Source: Chthoniobacteraceae bacterium
GTDB lineage: Bacteria; Verrucomicrobiota; Verrucomicrobiia; Chthoniobacterales; Chthoniobacteraceae
Assembly: GCA_947478975.1 (NCBI GenBank)
Contig: CANJYI010000156.1
Location: 1-6,859 of the forward strand
DNA length: 6,859 bases
Direction: 5' to 3'
Position 1 is the first letter of the stretch, and each line of letters begins with the position of its first letter. The position numbers were made by a program, and so were the translations under genes. This document shows, piece by piece, positions 1 to 5,795 of this stretch. A model generated the notes under the pieces. It was not told where the DNA came from, did no database searches, and worked only from the letters and a program-made list of their open reading frames with translations.

Positions 1-63
1 GCCGAGAAGCCTGCACCCGTTGCCGAGCACGCCCATGAAGAGGGCGATGCTCCACATGAATAA
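1..63 (+). CDS. 3' end of an unidentified protein (partial, C-terminal 20 residues)
   Basis: Reading frame 1 is open from the left edge and ends at TAA (61-63). The visible tail is AEKPAPVAEHAHEEGDAPHE: acidic, with three histidines and several Pro and Ala residues, as in a flexible C-terminal tail. No domain is visible, so I do not assign a function. It lies upstream of dnaG on the same strand, but 286 bases separate its stop from the primase start I prefer. Co-transcription is therefore possible but not shown. The Ala/Pro/Glu composition and a clean stop make a real gene end more likely than a chance open frame, though 20 codons are thin evidence. Confidence 0.5.
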   Translation, partial: AEKPAPVAEHAHEEGDAPHE

Positions 64-349
64 CGAGCGTTCGACTCAAACGGTCCGTCTGCCGATCTGA
101 AGTTCGCGAGGCCAATCCGCCGACTCTCCAGTAAAATTTTCGACCCACCAAACCAAAGATGCATCCGCAGATTTAGCAGATGAGAAGAACCCGCAAAGGG
201 CATCCGTGGACACGTCGTTCATCTCTGGACATCTCTTTCCTCTGCGGATCACTCCCCAAGGGCCAAGAAACTACGGTTTCGAGGCAGTTTTACCCGCCAC
301 TCGGCTACTTTTGGGCTACCGTAAAGAGGAGCCGCTAGCTCCCCACCCC
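64..349 (+). other. Gap upstream of dnaG, possible leader
   Basis: No convincing gene lies here. The dnaG frame stays open back to a GTG at 206, which is preceded by AAAGGG (195-200) at 5 bases spacing, so a 48-residue longer primase is possible (see the dnaG entry). A -10-like TAAAAT lies at 132-137, but I see no matching -35 box 16-18 bases upstream, so it is only a weak promoter candidate. I found no convincing hairpin plus T-run terminator for the preceding gene. Confidence 0.4.
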
Positions 350-2215
350 GTGCCCCGTTTTTCTGAGGAACTGATTCAACAAATCGCCGCCGCGAGTGAC
401 ATCGTGGAGGTGATCGGCGGGTATTTTCCACTCAAGCGGGCGGGCCCTGCCTACAAGGCGCTGTGTCCCTTTCATCAGGAAAGAAGCCCGTCCTTCACGG
501 TCAGTCCTGCACGTCAGATCTTCAAATGCTTCGGCTGCGGGGCTGGCGGTTCTGTGTTCCGGTTCGTGATGGATTACGAGCATTTGGAATTCACGGCGGT
601 GGTCAGGAAGCTCGCCGAGCGGGCAGGAATTCGCATCGAAGTCCAGGAACTCACCGGCGCCGAACTTGAGCACCAGGACCTCCGTCGCCGCCTGCTGGCC
701 CTTCATGCGGACGCCTCGAGCTTTTTCCATCAGCAACTGCTCCGTTCTCCCGGAGCCAAGGTCGCGCGGGACTACCTCAAGGGAAGGGGCATTACCGCGG
801 AAGTGGCGAAGTCCTGGAACCTTGGCTATGCGCCCGAGGGCTGGGACCATCTTGTGCGCTGGGCCACCGACCGCAACTATTCCAAAGAGGAACTGCTCGC
901 CAGCGGACTGGTGTCTCAACGTGACCCAGACAATCCGCGAGCCGACGTGTACGACCGGTTCCGCGGACGTGTCATGTTTCCGATCTGCAACGACACTGGC
1001 GAGGTCATCGCCTTCTCAGGGCGCATTCTGGAGGCGGATGCCAAAGCCGCAAAGTATGTAAACTCGCCGGAAACCCAGCTATTCACAAAGGGCGCGGTTC
1101 TCTTTGGTCTCCACCGAGCCAAGAGGGCGCTCATCGAAAAGAGCTGTGCGATAGTGTGCGAAGGCCAGATCGATCTAATCACGGCGTTCGAAGCCGGGGT
1201 GCAAAACGTCATCGCGCCGCAGGGCACCGCCTTCACTGCGAAACAGGCGCGCATCCTCAAACGTTACGTCGAAGAGGTCATTCTCTGCTTCGATTCCGAT
1301 GCGGCTGGTGAAAAGGCGGCCGAACGCTCGCTCCCTGCCCTCCTGAGCGAGAACCTCGCTGTCCGTGTTGCCACCCTGCCAAAGGGAGAGGACCCGGATT
1401 CCCTCATCCGTTCCCAGGGCCCGGATGCCTTCCGCACCCAAATGGGGGCTGCTCGCGACTTTTTTGACGCCCAACTCGACCGACTGTCGCTGCAACCGGA
1501 TTTCGACAGCCCCCGAGGGCGCACCGCAGCAGCGCGGAAACTGGCAGAATCCCTCGGCTGGCTGCAGGATCCTGTGCTACGCAGCCTCCATGTGCAGAAA
1601 CACTCCACCCGCCTGGGGCTGGCAACAGCAGACCTCGGTACGCTGGTGAGTGAAGCCGCCGCGCGAAACCGGGCACTCAATGCGCAGTCGGGTGCCAACC
1701 GCCCCGGAATCGAAGAGCCTTCCTCCAGCTTGGGAGCCGCACAGACACAAAATTCTCGTCCCGGACGTATCGCCCCGCTGGATCCAACCCTCGAACTTCT
1801 GGCCGTTGTGCTTTTACAGTCCTCCGAGGCACGACAATGGCTCCTAGAGGAAGACTGGCAGCGTCGTCTGGAAGCGGAGCCACAAGGGGAAATCATCGAA
1901 GCCATCCTCAAAGGCGCCCGCTTCCTAGATGAATCCGCCGAGGCACAGTCTTTCTTTATCCAGCTCCCACCGGAGCAGGAGGCATTTCTTGCCGCACTGA
2001 TGGAAAACCGAAGCCCGGAAAACCCCCTTTGCCGGGCGCAGGAATGCTGGGATGAAATTGAGCGAAGACAGCTGCGCCGCAGGATAGAAGGAATCAAAGC
2101 CAAACAACGAAACCCAAGCCTCGCCCTCGAAGATGCGACAGCTTTCCACCAACAAATCCTTGACCTTCAGAAGCGCCTCTTTGATATTACGCGGCCTTTT
2201 TCCCCTTCGCGGTAG
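350..2215 (+). CDS. dnaG: DNA primase DnaG
   Basis: DnaG synthesises the RNA primers for lagging-strand DNA synthesis and works with the replicative helicase DnaB. Numbering from GTG 350 (621 residues), the CHC2 zinc finger is C39-x2-H42-x17-C60-x2-C63, almost the same positions as in E. coli. The RNA polymerase basic region carries YDRFRGRVMFPI and KYVNSPET (about residues 201-242). The TOPRIM domain follows with EGQID (E271, D275) and FDSDAAG (D315, D317), the metal-binding acidic residues. The C-terminal part after about residue 440 is a linker plus a divergent helical, Glu/Arg/Gln-rich segment, the expected DnaB-interaction domain. I chose GTG 350 because it gives the family-typical N-terminus (PRFSEELIQQIAAASDIVEVIGGY). 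It has no Shine-Dalgarno close by: AGAGGA at 325-330 is 19 bases away. GTG 206 has a better-placed AAAGGG and would add 48 residues that resemble no DnaG domain I know. rpoD follows after 49 bases. Confidence 0.96.
   Translation: MPRFSEELIQQIAAASDIVEVIGGYFPLKRAGPAYKALCPFHQERSPSFTVSPARQIFKCFGCGAGGSVFRFVMDYEHLEFTAVVRKLAERAGIRIEVQELTGAELEHQDLRRRLLALHADASSFFHQQLLRSPGAKVARDYLKGRGITAEVAKSWNLGYAPEGWDHLVRWATDRNYSKEELLASGLVSQRDPDNPRADVYDRFRGRVMFPICNDTGEVIAFSGRILEADAKAAKYVNSPETQLFTKGAVLFGLHRAKRALIEKSCAIVCEGQIDLITAFEAGVQNVIAPQGTAFTAKQARILKRYVEEVILCFDSDAAGEKAAERSLPALLSENLAVRVATLPKGEDPDSLIRSQGPDAFRTQMGAARDFFDAQLDRLSLQPDFDSPRGRTAAARKLAESLGWLQDPVLRSLHVQKHSTRLGLATADLGTLVSEAAARNRALNAQSGANRPGIEEPSSSLGAAQTQNSRPGRIAPLDPTLELLAVVLLQSSEARQWLLEEDWQRRLEAEPQGEIIEAILKGARFLDESAEAQSFFIQLPPEQEAFLAALMENRSPENPLCRAQECWDEIERRQLRRRIEGIKAKQRNPSLALEDATAFHQQILDLQKRLFDITRPFSPSR
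2160..2188 (+). promoter_or_regulatory. Predicted sigma-70 promoter for rpoD inside dnaG
   Basis: TTGACC (2160-2165, 5 of 6 matches to TTGACA) is followed by exactly 17 bases and then GATATT (2183-2188, 4 of 6 matches to TATAAT). Transcription would start near 2195, about 70 bases upstream of the rpoD ATG. An internal promoter in the 3' part of dnaG is known for rpoD in E. coli, which makes the position plausible. It lies in coding sequence, so a chance match cannot be excluded. Confidence 0.45.
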
Positions 2216-2234
2216 CGTTTTGCTGATTGCCGTT

Positions 2235-2261
2235 AAGGGCCGTTCGATGTGCCAACATTAG
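2235..2261 (+). promoter_or_regulatory. Four-codon leader ORF with its own RBS before rpoD
   Basis: AAGGG (2235-2239) stands 7 bases before ATG 2247. That ATG opens a frame of Met-Cys-Gln-His and closes at TAG (2259-2261), three bases before the rpoD ATG at 2265 and in the same phase. The only purine run close to the rpoD start itself, AGGG at 2260-2263, overlaps this stop codon and is one base from the ATG, too close to work as a normal ribosome binding site. The arrangement is what one expects if ribosomes load on the mini-ORF and restart at rpoD. The coupling itself is inferred. Confidence 0.4.
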
Positions 2262-2264
2262 GGT

Positions 2265-2924
2265 ATGCCCTCCAAAAAACCGCAGCCTGCCTCCACGCAA
2301 CCCAAAAGAACTGCGCCCAAAAAGATGGGTTCCGCCAACAAGGTCAATATTTCCAAGCCCATCTCCAAGGGTTCCCTATCAATGCCTTCCGCCTCTAAAA
2401 CTGCATCTTCCCCCAAATCTTCAGCCAAGCCGGTGACACCCAAAGCTGCAAAGGTCGCCAAGGAGGCCACCCCGCACAAGGCAAGTAATGCTGCCGCAGC
2501 GTCTGCAAAACAGGTTCCTCCCAGAGCCACCTCCATGCCCAAATCCCAGCCCACACCGGCCAAGCCCAAATCGGCTGGCGAGCAGAAAACTTCGCCAAAA
2601 AAGACAGCGCCCACTGCATCGGCGACAACTCCCGCGAAGGCGCCGGCTCCTACTCCTAAGGCAGCAACGGCTGCGCCGGGCAAGGCCTTGCCAAAAGCGG
2701 CAAATATTGCAGCAAAGGCCCCAGCCTCGAAGACAACCGCACCTGTACCAACCAAAGCGGCAGCCGCCCCGAAGGCAGCTCCAGCAGCCAAGGCAGCAAC
2801 CCCTCCAGCGAAGGCTCTGGCCGTAGCGCCAACCTCCGGGAAGACAACCGCACAGCCTTCCGCCGCGGTGCAAACACCGCCTGCGAAAAAAACACAATCC
2901 AAGTCGCAATCCAAGACGGAACAG
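2265..2924 (+). repeat. Ala/Lys/Pro-rich low-complexity segment at the 5' end of rpoD
   Basis: In the first 220 codons of rpoD I count by hand 55 Ala, 37 Lys and 36 Pro, against 2 Arg, 3 Glu and no Asp, so the segment is strongly basic and probably disordered. Degenerate short repeats are visible and stay in phase with the reading frame. GAAGACAACCGCAC occurs at 2729-2742 and 2840-2853 (coding KTTA). AAGGCAGCAAC occurs at 2658-2668 and 2790-2800 (coding KAAT). This looks like growth by small duplications followed by drift. The composition resembles histone H1-like tails. Confidence 0.8.
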
Positions 2925-4547
2925 GCTTCAACGCCGGCCCATCTGAGTGCAGAGTTTGACATGACCGAAAAGCTCCGGGAGCTCATTCGGCTCGCCAAAG
3001 AGCAGGGCTACCTCACCTTTGACGACCTCAACGAAGCGCTGCCCGACTCCCTGAACGACCCAGAGGAGATGGACGCGATCATGAAGCGTCTCCGGGACAT
3101 GGAGATCGAGGTCATCGAGGCCTCTGACGTCGACAGACTCAAGGACGGCAAAAAGGACACAGACGACGACGAAGAGGACAAGACCGCTGACCAACGCGCA
3201 GACATCTTGGACGACCCCGTCCGGATGTACCTCAAACAGATGGGGCAGGTCCCTCTCTTGACGCGCGAGCAGGAAGTGGAAATCTCCAAGCGGATCGAAG
3301 ACGCAGAACTCAACGTTCTCAAGCACATCAATAAGTACGGCTTTGTCGTAAACCTGTACCTAGATCTTGCAGAGAAGCTCATAGACGGCAAAGAGCGCTT
3401 TGACCGCGTCATTCAGGACAAAAAAATCGAAAGCAGAGAGCGCTATATGAAGTTGCTCCCGAAGATGATTTCCTCCCTTCAGGAGGCAGATCAGGAGGTG
3501 GACGTGCTCTTCCGTGACTACCTGAAGGAAGGCGAGGCAGACCCGAACTCCAAGGCCGTACAAGAATTTAGAAAGGCCCACGCGGCCATTCAAAAGCAGT
3601 ACCCAAAGTTCTTCTTCAAGCAGAAGGTGACCGAGGAATTTGTCGCCGTTGCGGATGAGACCGTGAAACTGGTGGGGAAACTCCGTGATGAGGCCGCCCG
3701 CGGCAGCAAGGATGCTGCCACCAAGCTCAATGAACAACAGGCAGTCTGTTGGATGACGACCAACGAGTTCCTTACCGACCACCAGGAACTGCGGAAATGG
3801 CTCAGGAAGGCGCTCAAGGCAAAGACCGAGATGGTCGAGGCCAACCTGCGGCTAGTGATCTCCATCGCGAAAAAGTACACCAACCGCGGACTCTCGTTCC
3901 TAGACCTCATCCAGGAGGGCAACATGGGACTGATGAAGGCGGTCGAAAAGTTTGAGTACCGCCGCGGCTACAAGTTTTCCACCTATGCCACGTGGTGGAT
4001 CCGCCAGGCCATCACCCGCTCGATCGCAGACCAAGCCCGGACCATCCGGATTCCGGTGCACATGATTGAGACCATCAACAAGCTGATGCGCGTGCAGAAG
4101 CAGTTGGTGCAGGACTTCGGCAGGGAACCCACGCCTGACGAAGTTGCAGAAGAAATCAATCTCCCCGTCGAACGCGTCCGGGCTGTGCTCAAGATGGCCC
4201 AGCAGCCCATCTCGCTGCAGTCCCCGGTCGGGGAAAGTGACGACACCAGTTTTGGAGATTTTATTCCGGACACCTCAGCGGAGGATCCCTCCGACGTGAC
4301 TGCGATCGCCCTCTTGAAGGAAAAAATCCGCGACGTTCTCGAATCCCTCACCGAGCGCGAGCGGCAGGTGCTTGAGCAGCGTTTTGGCCTCGTAGACGGA
4401 TACAGCCGCACCCTCGAAGAGGTGGGCCGCCAGTTCCGCGTCACCCGCGAGCGTATCCGCCAAATTGAGGCGAAGGCCCTCCGAAAAATGCGCCACCCGA
4501 CGCGTATCCGCCAGTTGGAAGGTTTCTTGGACGCGTCCGAAATGTAG
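2265..4547 (+). CDS. rpoD: Primary RNA polymerase sigma factor (sigma-70/SigA)
   Basis: This is the housekeeping sigma subunit that directs RNA polymerase to -10/-35 promoters. It has 760 residues. Residues 1-227 are a low-complexity Ala/Lys/Pro-rich extension. Region 1.1 follows (about 229-293, FDMTEKLRELIRLAKEQGYL), then an acidic linker (DTDDDEED) and region 1.2 (DPVRMYLKQMGQVPLLTREQE, from about 317). A non-conserved helical insert spans about 375-515. Region 2 carries VEANLRLVISIAKKYTNRGL, then DLIQEGNMGLMKAVEKF, and the DNA-melting and -10 recognition motif FSTYATWWIRQAITRSI (571-587). Region 3 starts near RIPVHMIETINKL. Region 4.2 ends the protein with the helix-turn-helix TLEEVGRQFRVTRERIRQIE (716-735), which reads the -35 box. 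All core regions are intact. ATG 2265 has no normally spaced Shine-Dalgarno; a mini-ORF and an internal promoter lie just upstream. The alternative start ATG 2961 would drop the extension but also lacks a clear RBS. Confidence 0.97.
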   Translation: MPSKKPQPASTQPKRTAPKKMGSANKVNISKPISKGSLSMPSASKTASSPKSSAKPVTPKAAKVAKEATPHKASNAAAASAKQVPPRATSMPKSQPTPAKPKSAGEQKTSPKKTAPTASATTPAKAPAPTPKAATAAPGKALPKAANIAAKAPASKTTAPVPTKAAAAPKAAPAAKAATPPAKALAVAPTSGKTTAQPSAAVQTPPAKKTQSKSQSKTEQASTPAHLSAEFDMTEKLRELIRLAKEQGYLTFDDLNEALPDSLNDPEEMDAIMKRLRDMEIEVIEASDVDRLKDGKKDTDDDEEDKTADQRADILDDPVRMYLKQMGQVPLLTREQEVEISKRIEDAELNVLKHINKYGFVVNLYLDLAEKLIDGKERFDRVIQDKKIESRERYMKLLPKMISSLQEADQEVDVLFRDYLKEGEADPNSKAVQEFRKAHAAIQKQYPKFFFKQKVTEEFVAVADETVKLVGKLRDEAARGSKDAATKLNEQQAVCWMTTNEFLTDHQELRKWLRKALKAKTEMVEANLRLVISIAKKYTNRGLSFLDLIQEGNMGLMKAVEKFEYRRGYKFSTYATWWIRQAITRSIADQARTIRIPVHMIETINKLMRVQKQLVQDFGREPTPDEVAEEINLPVERVRAVLKMAQQPISLQSPVGESDDTSFGDFIPDTSAEDPSDVTAIALLKEKIRDVLESLTERERQVLEQRFGLVDGYSRTLEEVGRQFRVTRERIRQIEAKALRKMRHPTRIRQLEGFLDASEM

Positions 4548-4571
4548 GCACCGTCAGGACGGAACTAAGGC

Positions 4572-4632
4572 GCGCGTTTGCGCCCGTTGTTTTCAGCTTT
4601 TTCAAAAACGGGCGCAACAGGCGCTCGTTTTT
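4572..4632 (+). terminator. Intrinsic terminator after rpoD
   Basis: The inner stem GCGCCCGTT (4580-4588) pairs with AACGGGCGC (4607-4615), nine perfect base pairs. It extends outward by two T-A pairs. After a small internal loop, GCGC at 4572-4575 pairs with GCGC at 4621-4624. TCG and then TTTTT (4628-4632) follow the outer stem. The hairpin begins about 25 bases after the rpoD stop and separates rpoD from the next gene pair. The apical loop contains further short T/A pairing. Confidence 0.7.
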
Positions 4633-4716
4633 GGTGTTTACCCTCTTGTGAGACCATTCTCTCAAAATCCTCGGTCCCCTTTTCCTCCCTCGTCCGAAGG
4701 GGGTGACCATCTGGCA

Positions 4717-5166
4717 ATGCATGACCAACCACCGACTTCAGGGGTTCCGTTTTCTAGGCGTGCATCCACCGATCCTGAATTGGACGCCCTTCTGGCCAAC
4801 GTCGCACCGCCCCTGCTTCGCGCGGGCTTTGCGGATCGTGTGATCCAATCGATTCACCCGGCAGGATTGGACCAAGCACCCGTTAAACCGGCGTCCTTGG
4901 TGGCGCTTAAAGCACTTAGGGCACTGGGCATCGCTGCCGCTTTGGCGTTGTGTGGCGGGATTACTTGGTGGGGGGTGTCCTCGCCGGGCGTACGGCTGCC
5001 ATTCACCCACGGCCGCACCATTTCAGCGCCAACTGAAGAGGAACTTCTCCTCAAGGCCCTTGCAACTCTCGAAATCAACTCCGGGGACCTCGCTCTGGTG
5101 GCCCAACTCGGAGAAGTATTGGAAGCCGAACTTACCGAACGCACCTCATGGTTGGAAAAGGAATAG
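4717..5166 (+). CDS. Small single-pass membrane protein, function unknown
   Basis: A 149-residue protein that I do not recognise as a named family. Residues 1-60 are hydrophilic and probably cytoplasmic (ELDALLANVAPPLLRAGFAD at 21-40). One hydrophobic segment, about 66-86 (ALRALGIAAALALCGGITWW), is a likely transmembrane helix. The C-terminal part (106-149) is an acidic amphipathic helix ending in LEAELTERTSWLEKE. A short cytoplasmic N-domain, one membrane helix and a short outer domain match the outline of a membrane anti-sigma-like protein, but no zinc-binding anti-sigma motif is visible, so this is only an analogy. I chose ATG 4717 because GGGGGTGA (4699-4706), a near-perfect Shine-Dalgarno, lies 10 bases upstream. 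The open frame reaches further left but overlaps the rpoD end and its terminator. The next gene starts two bases after its stop, so the two are almost certainly an operon. Confidence 0.8.
   Translation: MHDQPPTSGVPFSRRASTDPELDALLANVAPPLLRAGFADRVIQSIHPAGLDQAPVKPASLVALKALRALGIAAALALCGGITWWGVSSPGVRLPFTHGRTISAPTEEELLLKALATLEINSGDLALVAQLGEVLEAELTERTSWLEKE
5158..5162 (+). promoter_or_regulatory. RBS that decides the start of the following gene
   Basis: AAGGA (5158-5162, within AAAAGGA) lies inside the last codons of the preceding gene, six bases before GTG 5169. The in-frame ATG at 5148 has no comparable sequence upstream and would place charged residues before the signal-peptide core. The RBS therefore favours GTG 5169. 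Confidence 0.6.
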
Positions 5167-5168
5167 CA

Positions 5169-5636
5169 GTGTTGCGGTTTCGGATCCTCACCCTAGCAGG
5201 CATCTCCATCCTTGGGGCGTCTGCGCTCACACAGATGCAAGGGAAGCCGGACGAGGAAAAGGCGGAGGCCCCGCTTCCGCCCGAACGCAAACAGCAGGAT
5301 CCACTGGTCCAGCTCATCAGGGCGCTCACTCCGGAGCAGAAAGCCAAGCTCATGGAGAGCATCAAAACCTGGCAGCAGCTCGGTCCGGAGCTCAAAACCG
5401 CCTTGCGAGTCAGAGACAAGGCGATCCGCAAGACGCTCAATGACGAGGTACAGGCCGCCCTCGAGGGGTCATCCCTTACCAAGGAGCAGAGAGAGCTCTT
5501 CGAAAAGCGCTACAGAGAAGAGCGCAAAAAGCTTGAAGCCTCTTTACGCGCCGAGTTTGAGGGCCGCAGAAAGACCGCGCTAGAAGAGATGATAGGCTCC
5601 CTCAAAAAGTCGGTGCTTCAGGGGGACCCTCAGTAG
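5169..5636 (+). CDS. Predicted exported helical protein with LTxxQ-type motifs
   Basis: A 155-residue protein. The start MLRFRILTLAGISILGASA looks like a Sec signal peptide, with cleavage probable after Ala-Ser-Ala at 19; there is no lipobox cysteine. The mature part is almost all charged helix (KRE-rich, no cysteine). It carries LTPEQ at 53-57 and LTKEQ at 103-107, each beginning a helix. Paired LTxxQ motifs in a small exported helical protein are the signature of the Spy/CpxP group of periplasmic chaperones and stress sensors. The match here is by motif and architecture only, so the family is tentative. A plain periplasmic coiled-coil protein is the alternative. The membrane-protein gene just upstream is probably co-translated with it, which suggests the two act together at the envelope. 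I prefer GTG 5169 over ATG 5148 because of the AAGGA six bases upstream and the better signal peptide. Confidence 0.8.
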   Translation: MLRFRILTLAGISILGASALTQMQGKPDEEKAEAPLPPERKQQDPLVQLIRALTPEQKAKLMESIKTWQQLGPELKTALRVRDKAIRKTLNDEVQAALEGSSLTKEQRELFEKRYREERKKLEASLRAEFEGRRKTALEEMIGSLKKSVLQGDPQ

Positions 5637-5647
5637 GTTCATTCGCT

Positions 5648-5692
5648 CGGGTGGTAGCACTTCGAGGCAGGGAGAACGCTCGACCGCACCCG
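5648..5692 (+). other. Nested inverted repeats after the small gene pair
   Basis: CGGGTG (5648-5653) pairs with CACCCG (5687-5692). Inside it, TCGAG (5662-5666) pairs with CTCGA (5679-5683). A second, separate hairpin, CCCCCT (5697-5702) with AGGGGG (5711-5716), follows at once. Neither has a T-run on either strand, so they are not typical intrinsic terminators. They may still stabilise the 3' end of the upstream mRNA. The rest of the 159-base gap holds the ilvC terminator. Confidence 0.3.
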
Positions 5693-5723
5693 GTTCCCCC
5701 CTAGTGGGTGAGGGGGCGCAGCC

Positions 5724-5759
5724 AAAGAAAAACTGCCGCCGGGCGAACCCAGCGACAGT
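5724..5759 (-). terminator. Intrinsic terminator of ilvC
   Basis: In the minus-strand transcript, ACTGTCGCTGGG pairs with CCCGGCGGCAGT (12 base pairs including two G-U pairs) around a TTCG loop. It is followed directly by TTTTTCTTT. In plus coordinates the arms are 5732-5743 and 5748-5759. The two G-U pairs become C/A mismatches on the plus strand, so the stem and the T-run both point to the minus strand. It starts 36 bases beyond the ilvC stop. A smaller hairpin, AGGCC/GGCCT (5773-5787), lies between the stop and this terminator. Confidence 0.9.
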
Positions 5760-5795
5760 CTTCAAAACATTGAGGCCACCGAGGCCTGATGCGGT

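Noticed and set aside
1264..2103. 279-codon Ser/Arg-rich open frame on the minus strand opposite dnaG
   Set aside because: Antisense shadow of dnaG; the composition (Ser, Arg, Ala) is typical of frames opposite GC-rich genes.
2258..2998. 246-codon Ala/Gly-rich open frame on the minus strand opposite rpoD
   Set aside because: It is antisense to the Ala/Lys/Pro-rich codons of rpoD, whose GC-rich, stop-poor composition keeps the other frames open. It has no recognisable domain.
4649..4664. TGAGA-N6-TCTCA inverted repeat upstream of the small membrane-protein gene, considered as an operator
   Set aside because: Five-base arms are common by chance, and no clear -35/-10 pair lies around it.
5148..5168. 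ATG 5148 as the start of the exported protein gene
   Set aside because: No RBS precedes it, and it overlaps the upstream gene by 19 bases. GTG 5169 has AAGGA at six bases and a cleaner signal peptide.
5648..5660. CGGGTGGTAGCAC, resembling the T-box core GGGTGGNACCGCG
   Set aside because: It is on the plus strand, with no amino-acid gene downstream on that strand; ilvC is on the other strand. Only part of the core matches, and no specifier stem or antiterminator/terminator pair with T-run is present.
5773..5787. AGGCC-N5-GGCCT hairpin just beyond the ilvC stop, with a short minus-strand TTTT nearby
   Set aside because: The stem is only five base pairs and the T-run is short and displaced. 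The far stronger terminator at 5724-5759 explains the end of ilvC.
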